Shown here piece after piece: positions 50,405 to 60,271 of a stretch of DNA of 64,000 nucleotides (positions within the stretch are counted from its first letter, which is position 1; each line of letters opens with the position of its first letter). The stretch is from RYN-230 sp963834515 (lineage in GTDB: Bacteria; Actinomycetota; Actinomycetes; Streptosporangiales; Streptosporangiaceae), in the NCBI GenBank assembly GCA_963834515.1, contig CAWICB010000001.1, positions 310,001 through 374,000 on the forward strand. The letters are read 5' to 3'. Both the position numbers and the translations under genes were made by a program. The notes under the pieces are model-generated. The model had not been told where the DNA came from, did not search any database, and was given only the letters and a program-made list of their open reading frames with translations.

Positions 50405-53260
50405 GTGAACCCAGCCGATACCGCCCGGGCGCTGCGGGCCGTGGTCAAGGGCGGGGTGGACGATTCCGCCCGCCGCCGGGCCGAGTACTCCAGCGATGCC
50501 TCCAACTACCGGGTCGTGCCCGGGGTGGTCGTGTTCCCGCGGGACACCGAGGACATGCTGGCCGCGGCCGAGGTGGCCCGGCGCACCGGGACGCCGCTCA
50601 CCACCCGCGGCGCCGGCACCTCGATCGCGGGCAACGCGGTCGGCCCCGGCATCGTCCTGGACACCTCCCGGCACCTGAACCGCATCCTGGACGTTGACCC
50701 AGTGGCCGGGACGGCCCGGGTCGAGCCCGGGGTCATCCTGGCCAGCCTGCAGGACGCCGCCCGGCCGCACGGGCTGCGCTTTGGCCCGGAGCCGTCCACC
50801 TGGTCCCGGGCCACCCTGGGCGGGATGATCGGCAACAACGCGTGCGGCGCGCACGCGCTGGCCTACGGCCGGACCGCGGACAACGTGCTGGAACTGGACG
50901 TGCTGGACGGCACCGGGCGGCGGTTCACCGCGGGCCGCGGCCTTGGCCCGGTGCCTGGCCTGGACGCCCTGGTCGCCGCGAACCTGAAGCTGCTGCGCAC
51001 CGAGTTCGGCCGGCTGCGCCGCCAGGTATCCGGCTACTCGCTGGAGCACCTGCTCCCGGAGCGCGGCGCTGACCTGGCCAAGGCGCTGGCCGGCACCGAG
51101 GGCACCGTGGTCACCATGCTCGGCGCGACCGTCCGGCTGGTCCCGGTGCCACCGGCCTACGCGCTGGCCGTGCTGGGCTACCCGGACGTGTTCACCGCGG
51201 CCGACGCGGTGCCCGCGGTCCTCGGGCACCGGCCGCTCGCCCTGGAGGGCCTGGACGCCCGGCTGATCGACGTGGTGCGCCGCCGCAAGGGCCCGGCCCG
51301 GGTGCCCGGCCTGCCCGCCGGTGACGCCTGGCTGATGGTGCAGGTCGGCGGCGAGTCGCCCGCCGCGGCGGTGGCGCTGGCCGAGACCATGGCCGCGGAC
51401 GCCGGGGCGGTTGCGTCCCTGGTGCTGCCGGCCGGGCCGGAGGCGGCCGCGCTGTGGCGGGTCCGCGAGGACGGCGCCGGGCTGGGCGGCCGCACCCCGG
51501 GCAACCAGCAGGCCTGGCCGGGCTGGGAGGATGCCGCCGTGCCGCCCGAGCGGCTGGGCGGCTACCTGCGCGAGTTCCGCGCCCTGCTCGACTCCTACCA
51601 GCTGGACGGCCTGCTGTACGGGCACTTCGGCGACGGCTGCGTGCACGTCCGGATCGACTTCCCGCTGGACGAGCCGAGCGGGGCCGGCCTGCTGCGCCGG
51701 TTCCTGACCGACGCCGCGCACCTGGTCACCGCGTACGGCGGGTCACTGTCCGGGGAACACGGCGACGGCCGGGCCCGCAGCGAGCTCCTGCCCGTGATGT
51801 ACTCCGAGTCGGCGGTGCGGGCGTTCGGTAACTTCAAGCAGTTGCTGGATCCGGCGGACGTGCTCAATCCGGGGGTGCTGGTCCGGCCCCGGCCGGTGGA
51901 CGCGGATCTGCGCCGGCCCGGCGCGGCGCCGCTGCCCCGGGCGGGCGGCTTCGGGTTCGGCGAGGACGGCGGGGACTTCACCACGGCCGTGCACCGTTGC
52001 GTCGGGGTGGGCAAATGCCGGGCCAGCTCCGCCGCATCGGGCGGTTTCATGTGCCCGTCGTACCTGGCCACCCGGGACGAGAAGGATTCCACCCGGGGCC
52101 GGGCCCGGGTGCTGCAGGAGATGGCCGCCGGGCGGCTGGTGACCGACGGCTGGCGCTCGCCGGAGGTGCGCGAGGCGCTGGACCTGTGCCTGTCCTGCAA
52201 GGCGTGTTCCACCGACTGCCCGGCCGGGGTGGACATGGCCCAGTACAAGGCGGAGGTCAGCCACCGGGCCTACCGGCGGCGGCTGCGACCCCGCTCGCAC
52301 TACGCGCTGGGCTGGCTGCCGCGCTGGTCCCGGTGGGCCGCCGTCGCGCCCGGGCTGGTCAACGCGGTGCTGGGTGCGGGCCCGGTGCGGGCCGCGGTGC
52401 TCACCGCGGGCGGCCTGGACCGGCGCCGGGCCATCCCGCGGTTCGCGGCCGTGCCGTTCCGCCGCTCAGCGGCCGCGCGGGGCGCGGTGCGGGCGGCCGG
52501 GCCGGGCCCGGGCCGCGCGGTGGTGCTGTGGGCCGACTCGTTCAGCGACAGTTTCGACCCCGGGGTGGCGGCGGCCGCGATGGCGGTGCTGAGGTCGGCC
52601 GGGTACCAGGTGATCATCCCCGGCCCGTCCGCGTGCTGCGGGCTGACCTGGATCAGCACCGGGCAGCTGGACGGCGCGCGGCGGCGGCTGGGCCGGCTGC
52701 TGGACGTCCTCGGCCCGCACGCCGCGGCGGGCACGCCGATCCTCGGCCTGGAGCCGTCCTGCACCGCGGTGCTCCGCTCCGACCTGGCCGGCCTGTTCCC
52801 TGGCGACCCGCGCGCGGTGGCGCTGGCCGCTGCCACTCGGACGCTGGCCGAGCTGCTCACCGCGCCGCCGCCGGACGGGCCGGGGCCGGACTGGGCGCTG
52901 CCCAGCCTGGCCGGGCTGGAGATCATCGCCCAGCCGCACTGCCACCACTACTCGGTCATGGGCTACGACGCCGACCAGGCGCTGCTGACCCGGGCCGGGG
53001 CCACCGTGCGCACCCTGGCCGGGTGCTGCGGGCTGGCCGGCAACTTCGGCATGGAACGCGGCCACTACGAGGTGTCGGTCGCGGTGGCCGGGGCCGCGCT
53101 GCTGCCGGCCCTGCGCGACGCCCCGGCGGGTGCCGTGTACCTGGCTGACGGGTTCTCCTGCCGGACCCAGGCCCTCCAGCTGGCCGGGGTGCGCGGGGTG
53201 CACCTGGCCGAGCTGCTGGCCAGCCGGCTGGCCGCCTCCGGTGACGGGACCAGCGGGTAG
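50405..53260 (+). CDS. FAD-linked oxidase fused to Fe-S/CCG oxidoreductase (D-lactate/glycolate dehydrogenase-like)
   Basis: A 951-residue two-part dehydrogenase. Residues 1-500 are a VAO/PCMH-type FAD domain (TTRGAGTSIAGNAVGPGIVL, EPGVILASLQD) with the FAD-oxidase C-domain (YGGSLSGEHGDGRARSELLP). Residues 530-950 are a GlpC/LldE-type part: Cys set GVGKCRASSAASGGFMCPSY, a 4Fe-4S motif CLSCKACSTDCPAG, and two CCG repeats, SACCGLTWISTG and LAGCCGLAGNFGME. It should oxidise a 2-hydroxy acid at the membrane and pass electrons on. The GTG at 50405 has CAGGAT 7 nt before it. A hairpin follows the gene. Confidence 0.88.
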   Translation: MNPADTARALRAVVKGGVDDSARRRAEYSSDASNYRVVPGVVVFPRDTEDMLAAAEVARRTGTPLTTRGAGTSIAGNAVGPGIVLDTSRHLNRILDVDPVAGTARVEPGVILASLQDAARPHGLRFGPEPSTWSRATLGGMIGNNACGAHALAYGRTADNVLELDVLDGTGRRFTAGRGLGPVPGLDALVAANLKLLRTEFGRLRRQVSGYSLEHLLPERGADLAKALAGTEGTVVTMLGATVRLVPVPPAYALAVLGYPDVFTAADAVPAVLGHRPLALEGLDARLIDVVRRRKGPARVPGLPAGDAWLMVQVGGESPAAAVALAETMAADAGAVASLVLPAGPEAAALWRVREDGAGLGGRTPGNQQAWPGWEDAAVPPERLGGYLREFRALLDSYQLDGLLYGHFGDGCVHVRIDFPLDEPSGAGLLRRFLTDAAHLVTAYGGSLSGEHGDGRARSELLPVMYSESAVRAFGNFKQLLDPADVLNPGVLVRPRPVDADLRRPGAAPLPRAGGFGFGEDGGDFTTAVHRCVGVGKCRASSAASGGFMCPSYLATRDEKDSTRGRARVLQEMAAGRLVTDGWRSPEVREALDLCLSCKACSTDCPAGVDMAQYKAEVSHRAYRRRLRPRSHYALGWLPRWSRWAAVAPGLVNAVLGAGPVRAAVLTAGGLDRRRAIPRFAAVPFRRSAAARGAVRAAGPGPGRAVVLWADSFSDSFDPGVAAAAMAVLRSAGYQVIIPGPSACCGLTWISTGQLDGARRRLGRLLDVLGPHAAAGTPILGLEPSCTAVLRSDLAGLFPGDPRAVALAAATRTLAELLTAPPPDGPGPDWALPSLAGLEIIAQPHCHHYSVMGYDADQALLTRAGATVRTLAGCCGLAGNFGMERGHYEVSVAVAGAALLPALRDAPAGAVYLADGFSCRTQALQLAGVRGVHLAELLASRLAASGDGTSG

Positions 53261-53292
53261 CCGCTCTCGCGGCTTAGCCGCCCCCGGCTTAG
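53258..53292 (+). repeat. TAG-anchored short repeat after the Fe-S dehydrogenase
   Basis: The stop is the first of three TAGCCGC copies (53258, 53275 and 53290; spacings 17 and 15). It resembles the TGA arrays in design but uses TAG. Confidence 0.6.
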
Positions 53293-53305
53293 CCGCTTTC
53301 CCATC

Positions 53306-53351
53306 AGCGCGGTGCATTTGTGGTCAGCGGAGACCACAAATGCACCGCGCT
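53306..53351. terminator. 20-bp perfect palindrome between convergent genes
   Basis: AGCGCGGTGCATTTGTGGTC and its exact complement (53332-53351) flank a 6-nt loop. It lies between the ends of the Fe-S dehydrogenase (+) and DUF779 gene (-), so it can terminate both. The length and perfection exceed ordinary terminators and could also mark a dispersed palindromic element. Confidence 0.7.
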
Positions 53352-53363
53352 AACTCGTAGCGG

Positions 53364-53738
53364 TCACGGGTTGAGGGCGGCGTTCTCCTCCGGGGTGAGC
53401 AGCCGGGAGCGGATCAGGAAGCGGACGCCCTCGGGGGCCTCCAGGGAGAAGCCGCTGCCCCGGCCGGGTACCACGTCCACCGTGAGGTGGGTGTGCCGCC
53501 ACCGCTCGAACTGGTCCTTGGACATCCAGAACGTGACCGGCTCGGCCACCCCGGGCACGGTGAGCTCGGCCAGCAGCACGTCCGAGGCGCCGGTGCGGAA
53601 CTCGCCTTCCGGGTAGCACATCGGGGCGCTGCCGTCGCAGCACCCGCCGGACTGATGGAACATCAGCGGCCCGTGTGTGCCCCGCAGCGACCGGAGCAGG
53701 CCGGCCGCCGCGGGGGTGATGTCCACGCGCGAGCTCAT
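53364..53738 (-). CDS. DUF779 protein (ALDH partner)
   Basis: A 124-residue protein typical of DUF779, which is nearly always found beside acetaldehyde-type ALDH genes. Conserved blocks are PLMFHQSGGCCDGSAPMCYP, with a Cys cluster, and EGVRFLIRSRLLTPEE. Its ATG directly abuts the TAG of the ALDH gene, so the two are an operon. A redox or metal role for the CC...C cluster is plausible but unproven. Confidence 0.9.
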   Translation of the reverse strand: MSSRVDITPAAAGLLRSLRGTHGPLMFHQSGGCCDGSAPMCYPEGEFRTGASDVLLAELTVPGVAEPVTFWMSKDQFERWRHTHLTVDVVPGRGSGFSLEAPEGVRFLIRSRLLTPEENAALNP

Positions 53739-55262
<1,524 letters not shown>

Positions 55263-55376
55263 GGTGCTGACCTCCAGCGGTCATCCAGCCGCCCCACACC
55301 GGGCGGCCCGTATGGAGGCAGACCGTAACTCCGCGGACGTTACGTCAACGTTGCATGACCAGGCCGGCCGCGGCCG

Positions 55377-56690
55377 TCAGGCCAGCCCGTAATCGGCCCG
55401 GAGCTGGCGGACCCGGGCCAGCACCGCGGCCCGGCGGCCCGAGCCGGCCGGCAGCACGGCGGCCAGCCGCTCCCACGGCTCCAGGTCCTCGAAGCCGAAC
55501 CGCTCGGTCCAGGACTGCAGCAGCGCCGGGTCGGCCGAGGCCAGCACCGCGGACCGCAGCAGCGTGTCCAGCCACTGCCGCTGTTCCCGCACGGCGGGCG
55601 CCTCGGACCGGGGCAGCAGCGGCCCGGCGTAGCGGGCCACCGCGCCGGCCACGTCGCCGCGCTGCAGAGCGGCCTTGACGTCCAGGTAGTCGGCGGACAC
55701 CGGGCTGGCCAGCCGGTAGGGCCGGGAGCGGAGCAGGCCGCCGATGACGCGGCGGAGCCGGGTCAGCTCGACCCGGAGCGTGGTCTGGCTGGCCAGGTCG
55801 TCGTACAGCGCCGTGGACAGCTGCTCGCCGGTCAGCCCCGGCGGGCTGGCCGCGAGCAGGAAGACGATCTCGCTGTGCCGCCGGTTGAGCTGGATGTCCC
55901 GGCCGCCGGCCCGCAGCACGGCCTCGCTGCGGCCCAGGGCGTCCAGGTGCGGCAGGTCCAGCCACGCCGCCGCCCGGGACTGCGCCGGGGGCAGCCACAG
56001 CTGGCCCGACCCGGCCCGGCCGCCGAGCCGGGCCTCGGCCAGCCGGGCCTCGGCGATCTGGGCCGCCGCCCGGACCAGGGCCAGGCTGTGCGGATGGGCG
56101 ACCACGTCCCCGCCGGTCACGTCGATAGCCCCGAGGACCTGGCCGGTCACCGGATCGTGGATGGGGGCGGCCGCGCAGGTCCAGGCCTGCACGGTGTGCC
56201 GGAAGTGCTCGGTGGCGAAGATCTGCACCTCGTGGTCGACGGCCAGCGCGGTACCCGGCGCGTTGGTGCCCGCGTGCTCCTCGTCCCACAGCGCGCCTTC
56301 GACGAAGTTCATCCGGGCGGCCCGGTCGCGGGCGCTGCGGTGCCCTTCCACCCAGAGCAGCCGGCCAGCCGTGTCGGACACCGCCCACAGGTGCTGACCG
56401 TCCTCCGCGGTGCCGCTCATCAGGTCCCTGAGCACCTGCACGGCCGTGGCCAGCGGGTGCCCGGCCCGGTAGCTGGCCAGGTCCGGGCCGGTCAGCGTGA
56501 CCGGTGGGTCAGTGTCCGGATCGACCTGGGCGTCGGCGGAGCGCCGCCAGGACTCGGCCACCACGTCGCGCAGGCCGGTGGTCAGCGCGGTGAGCTCACG
56601 GCCGGTCAGGAACGTGCTGTGGGCGTGGCCGATCTCACGGGCCCGCTGCCGCGGGTCCGCGCCGGCCCGTGCCAGCCATCCGTCGCCCAT
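55377..56690 (-). CDS. GAF-domain transcriptional regulator of the ALDH operon (AcoR-like without AAA)
   Basis: A 437-residue regulator. Residues 80-215 form a GAF sensor like that of AcoR: LWAVSDTAGRLLWVEGHRSA and EEHAGTNAPGTALAVDHEVQ, then FATEHFRHTVQAWTCAAAPI. The NtrC-type AAA part of AcoR is absent. Instead a winged-helix-like domain follows (LNRRHSEIVFLLAASPPGLT, then LRVELTRLRRVIGGLLRSRP). This is the actinobacterial form that stands upstream of ALDH/DUF779 genes and probably senses an alcohol or aldehyde. AGGGAG lies 4 nt before the ATG. Confidence 0.85.
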   Translation of the reverse strand: MGDGWLARAGADPRQRAREIGHAHSTFLTGRELTALTTGLRDVVAESWRRSADAQVDPDTDPPVTLTGPDLASYRAGHPLATAVQVLRDLMSGTAEDGQHLWAVSDTAGRLLWVEGHRSARDRAARMNFVEGALWDEEHAGTNAPGTALAVDHEVQIFATEHFRHTVQAWTCAAAPIHDPVTGQVLGAIDVTGGDVVAHPHSLALVRAAAQIAEARLAEARLGGRAGSGQLWLPPAQSRAAAWLDLPHLDALGRSEAVLRAGGRDIQLNRRHSEIVFLLAASPPGLTGEQLSTALYDDLASQTTLRVELTRLRRVIGGLLRSRPYRLASPVSADYLDVKAALQRGDVAGAVARYAGPLLPRSEAPAVREQRQWLDTLLRSAVLASADPALLQSWTERFGFEDLEPWERLAAVLPAGSGRRAAVLARVRQLRADYGLA

Positions 56691-56772
56691 CGTCTCCCTG
56701 CTGACCTGCTGGCACGATAGTCGCCCGGCCGGGCCGCCGCCGCAACCCCAGTGCGCGCCGGCCGGACGCGGC

Positions 56773-56934
56773 TCAGGCCGGGCGGGGCTCAGGCCGGGCG
56801 GGGCTCAGGCCGGGCGGGGCTCAGGCCGGGCGGGGCTCAGGCCGGGCGGGGCTCAGGCCGGGCGGGGCTCAGGCCGGGCGGGGCTCAGGCCGGGCGGGGC
56901 TCAGGCCGGGCGCCGCTCAGGCCGGCGGGGCTCA
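56773..56934 (-). repeat. TGA-anchored 16-bp tandem array (11 TGAs)
   Basis: On the minus strand the TetR stop (56934-56932) starts the array; unit TGAGCCCCGCCCGGCC then repeats with a strict 16-bp period to 56773 (the first interval is 15). Ten further TGAs fall in all three frames. It occupies the gap between two minus-strand genes. Confidence 0.9.
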
Positions 56935-57627
56935 GGCCGGGCGCCAGCGCCAGTTGAGGTCGCCGCGCGGCGGCGGCCCGGGCAGCGGGTCCCGGCCGGT
57001 GCCCGCGGCCAGGCCGTCGAGCTGCAGCCGCAGGTAGCGCCGCCGCAGTTCGCTCGTCCGGGCCGGGTCGGGGACCCGGACCGAGGCGCAGCCCTCCAGG
57101 ATCAGCCCGAGGTCGTCCGGTACCACGTCGCCGCGCAGCTGCCCGGCCGCCTGGGCCCGCCGGACCAGTGCTGCGGCCAGCTCATTGGCGCGCCGCGCGT
57201 CCTCGTGCATGTCCGGGGTCGGGGTGAACGTCCCGGCCAGGTGCACGGTGAGGGAGTGCACGTCGGCGTCCACCACCCGCTCCAGGAAGCCGGCCAGGGC
57301 CCGCCCCGGGTCCGGGCTGGCCGCGGCGGCCTCGGCCTCGGCGATGAACCGGCGCAGCCCGTCATGACAGAGCCGCCGCAGCAGGTCTTCTTTGCTGGGG
57401 TAGCGGCGGTACAGCGCGCTGATCCCCACCCCGGCCTGCTCGGCCACCGCGGCCACCGGCGCCTTGGGGTCGCTGAGGAATACGGTCCGGGCCGCGTCCA
57501 GGATCACCGTGTCGTTGCGCAGCGCCTGCCCACGCCGGCCGGGCAGCGGGACGGGGGACTGGGCCGGCCCGTCGTGCGCCGGGCCAGGCCGGGGCGGCCC
57601 GGCGGTGCCCGCAGAGTTCTCAGCCAT
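56932..57627 (-). CDS. TetR-family regulator (divergent from epoxide hydrolase)
   Basis: A 231-residue regulator with TetR HTH: DTVILDAARTVFLSDPKAPV and VAEQAGVGISALYRRYPSKE. The ligand half is typical of the SbtR-like C-terminal group. The first 35 residues are a Pro/Gly-rich extension. Between it and the divergent epoxide hydrolase are two GGAACGGA-type sites. The stop codon begins the large TGA array. Confidence 0.88.
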   Translation of the reverse strand: MAENSAGTAGPPRPGPAHDGPAQSPVPLPGRRGQALRNDTVILDAARTVFLSDPKAPVAAVAEQAGVGISALYRRYPSKEDLLRRLCHDGLRRFIAEAEAAAASPDPGRALAGFLERVVDADVHSLTVHLAGTFTPTPDMHEDARRANELAAALVRRAQAAGQLRGDVVPDDLGLILEGCASVRVPDPARTSELRRRYLRLQLDGLAAGTGRDPLPGPPPRGDLNWRWRPA

Positions 57628-57644
57628 AGACCGACCATACCACT

Positions 57645-57694
57645 GGAACGGACTGTTCCGCTCTGATAGGGTAAGGGAATGAAGCATTCCGTTC
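57645..57694. promoter_or_regulatory. Divergent operator region: GGAAC-GGACT-GTTCC and CATTCCGTTCC
   Basis: GGAAC-N5-GTTCC at 57645-57659 and an inverted copy of its half GGAACGGAATG at 57684-57694 lie between the divergent tetR and epoxide hydrolase genes. They are likely TetR sites for both promoters. The 5-nt centre rules out a LexA box, which has 4. Confidence 0.6.
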
Positions 57695-57732
57695 CGGAAG
57701 CAGTGCGCCAGGCACCTGCTGGAGGAGAGGCT

Positions 57733-58878
57733 ATGACCGACACCGCGATCTGCCCGTTCCGCGTCGAGATCCCGCAGGCCGCGCTGGACGACCTGGCCGG
57801 GCGGCTGCGCCGCGCGCTGTGGCCGGACGAGCTGCCCGGCGCCGATGGGCAGCACGGCATGACGAACGCCCGGGTCCAGGACCTGGCCCGGTACTGGCTG
57901 GACGGCTTCGACTGGCGTGCGGTCGAGGCCCGGCTGAACTCCTATCCCCAGTTTGTCACCGGCATCGACGGCCAGCGGATCCACTTCCTGCACGTCCGCT
58001 CGCCGCGGCCGGACGCCACCCCGCTGCTGCTTAGCCACGGCTGGCCCGGCTCGGTGATCGAGTACCTGGACGTGATCGCCCCGCTGACCGAACCGGCCGA
58101 CCCGGCCGCGCCCGCGTTCCACCTGGTCATCCCGTCGCTGCCCGGGTTCGGCTTCTCCGGGCCGACGCACAGCCCGGGCTGGGGCACGCAGCGCACCGCG
58201 CGGGCCTGGGCCGAGCTGATGCACCGCCTCGGCTACTCGCGGTACGGCCTGGTCGGCAACGACGCGGGCTCGATGATCTCCCCGGAGGTGGGCCGGATCG
58301 ACCCCGGGCACGTCATCGGGGTGCACGTCACCCAGCTGTTCTCATTCCCGTCCGGCGACCCGGCCGAGTTCGCCGGGCTCAGCGAGGAAGACCAGGCCGC
58401 GCTGGCTCACCTGCAGTGGTTCTACGACCACAAGTTCTCGTTCAACGCGCTGCACAGCCAGCAGCCGCAGACGCTCGCCTTCGCGCTGGCCGACTCACCG
58501 TCCGGCCTGCTGGCCTGGAACGCGCAGCTGCTGGGGGAGAGCCTGGACCGCGACTTCGTGCTGGCCAACGTGGCCATCTACTGGCTGACCGGCACCTCGG
58601 CGTCGGCCATCCGGTTCTACTACGAGGACGCGCACACCGACGGGGAACCATCCGGCCCGACTACGGTGCCCACCGGGCTGGCCATGTTCGGCGGGGACTT
58701 CCAGTCGATCCGGCGGTTCGCCGAGCGGGACCACAGCAACATTGTCAGCTGGCACGCCTACGGCCCGGCCGCGCCGGGGGGCGGGCCGGCCGACGCGGCC
58801 GGGCACTATGCGGCCCATGAGGCCACCGACGTGCTGGTGGCCGACATCCGCGAGTTCTTCGCCCGGCTAGCGGCCTGA
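57733..58878 (+). CDS. Epoxide hydrolase-family alpha/beta hydrolase
   Basis: A 381-residue protein. The N-terminal segment CPFRVEIPQAALDDLAGRLR is the EHN domain of microsomal-type epoxide hydrolases. The oxyanion motif is SHGWPGSVIEYLD, the nucleophile Asp sits in LVGNDAGSMISPE, and His in AGHYAAHEATDV near the end completes the triad. It opens epoxides to diols. GGAGGAGAGG precedes the ATG at 57733. The divergent TetR is the obvious regulator. Its stop overlaps the convergent MFS gene by 12 bp. Confidence 0.88.
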   Translation: MTDTAICPFRVEIPQAALDDLAGRLRRALWPDELPGADGQHGMTNARVQDLARYWLDGFDWRAVEARLNSYPQFVTGIDGQRIHFLHVRSPRPDATPLLLSHGWPGSVIEYLDVIAPLTEPADPAAPAFHLVIPSLPGFGFSGPTHSPGWGTQRTARAWAELMHRLGYSRYGLVGNDAGSMISPEVGRIDPGHVIGVHVTQLFSFPSGDPAEFAGLSEEDQAALAHLQWFYDHKFSFNALHSQQPQTLAFALADSPSGLLAWNAQLLGESLDRDFVLANVAIYWLTGTSASAIRFYYEDAHTDGEPSGPTTVPTGLAMFGGDFQSIRRFAERDHSNIVSWHAYGPAAPGGGPADAAGHYAAHEATDVLVADIREFFARLAA

Positions 58879-60057
58879 GATCCGGCGGGCCTGGGTGCGC
58901 AGCACGACCAGCGTGCCCAGGCAGACGGCGGCCAGCAGGGCGAACGGCACCAGGTCCGAGGTGGCCTGAGCCAGCGCGCCGCTCGCCGCCGCGCCGATCG
59001 TCTGGCCGCTCGCCCAGGCCAGGTTGGCCAGCCCGAAGGCCAGCCCCTGGTTCAGGCCCAGGCCGTGCGCGGCATCACTGAGCAGCGCGGACGACGGGGT
59101 GAACAGCGTGCCGTAGGCGGGCATGCCGACGACCAGCACGGCCACCAGCCAGCCAACCGGCGCCAGCACCGGCACGAGCAGGCTGACCAGCACCGCGGCG
59201 ACCAGCGACAGGGACAGCGGCAGCAGCGCGCCGCGCCGGTCGGACAGCCGCCCGGCCAGCGGTGACAGCCCCGACTCGATGGCCGCGGACATCAGGAACG
59301 TGGCCCCGATGAGCAGCGTGCCCGCGCCGAGCTGGGCCAGCCGGAGCGGGGCCAGCACGTCGACCACGCCGAACGCCAGGCCGGCCAGCATGGTCAGCCA
59401 CAGGCCCGCGGCCACCTGGGGGTTGGCCACCGCGGGCAGCGCCGCGCGCAGGCCCTGCGGCTCCGGCGGTGCTGGCCCGGGCATGAAAAACGCGGCCACG
59501 ATGAGGATGGCGCCGGCCACCGCGGCCGCTGCGAAGGCCGGCCCGGTGCCCACCTGCCCGGCCACCACGCCGACGACCGGGCCGAACAGCGCGCCGACCA
59601 CGGCCGCGCCGAGCGCGATGCCGAGCAGCTCGCCGCGCCGCTCAGCCGGGGCCGCGGTGGCCATCCAGGCCATCGCGGCCGCCCAGGTGCACGCGCCCGC
59701 CACGCCCTGCACGAACCGGGCCGCGTCCAGCACGGCCGCGGCCGACGCGAAGCCGAAGACCAGCGTGGCCACGCTCATCAGGGCCAGCCCGAGCACCGCC
59801 ACCACCCGGTCGCCGAGCCGCGCGGTGAGCAGGCCGCCAGGCAGCGCGCCGATCAGCGTGCCGAACGGGTACGCGGCGACCAGGACGCCGGCCCCGGTCT
59901 TGGACAGCCCGGCCAGCTGCTTGTAGTAGGGCAGCAGCGGCGTGAGCGCGGTGAAAAACACCGTGTCCACCAGCACCAGCGCGCACAGGAAGACGACGAG
60001 CAGGCGGAGCCGGGGGGACAGCCTGGGCCGGGTCGCGGCGGGCGGGGCACTGGTCAT
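58867..60057 (-). CDS. MFS transporter (DHA1-like, 12 helices)
   Basis: A 396-residue pump with 12 membrane helices. TM1-2 contain VDTVFFTALTPLLPYYKQLA and YPFGTLIGALPGGLLTARLG; the motif A-like loop is LTARLGDRVVAVLGLAL. Close to the arabinose-efflux/drug:H+ antiporter-1 group. Substrate unknown. The start ATG at 60057 has no strong ribosome site. Confidence 0.85.
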   Translation of the reverse strand: MTSAPPAATRPRLSPRLRLLVVFLCALVLVDTVFFTALTPLLPYYKQLAGLSKTGAGVLVAAYPFGTLIGALPGGLLTARLGDRVVAVLGLALMSVATLVFGFASAAAVLDAARFVQGVAGACTWAAAMAWMATAAPAERRGELLGIALGAAVVGALFGPVVGVVAGQVGTGPAFAAAAVAGAILIVAAFFMPGPAPPEPQGLRAALPAVANPQVAAGLWLTMLAGLAFGVVDVLAPLRLAQLGAGTLLIGATFLMSAAIESGLSPLAGRLSDRRGALLPLSLSLVAAVLVSLLVPVLAPVGWLVAVLVVGMPAYGTLFTPSSALLSDAAHGLGLNQGLAFGLANLAWASGQTIGAAASGALAQATSDLVPFALLAAVCLGTLVVLRTQARRISGR

Positions 60058-60259
60058 ACCGGGCTCATGCCGTGCTCACACCACCTGCCTGCATCGCCGC
60101 GCCGCTGCGGCCAAGCCGCGGCCTCCCGGTCGGACTGTACCGCCATTCAGTTCCGGCTGGCCAATCCTTTTCGCCCGGCAACGGCCCGGCTACCTGCGGT
60201 TTGAGCCGGCCAATAGCAGCGTTTCCGGCATGTCCGGGCCGCGCGAAGGGCCGGCCCTC

Positions 60260-60265
60260 TACGGT
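60260..60265 (+). promoter_or_regulatory. Leaderless -10 TACGGT for the sigma factor gene
   Basis: TACGGT ends 6 nt before ATG 60272, matching the pattern at other genes. Confidence 0.5.
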
Positions 60266-60271
60266 GAGCGG

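Noticed and set aside
57645..57659. LexA box in GGAACGGACTGTTCC
   Set aside because: The centre is 5 nt, not 4, and it lies between tetR and an epoxide hydrolase with a second half-site, which fits a TetR operator better.
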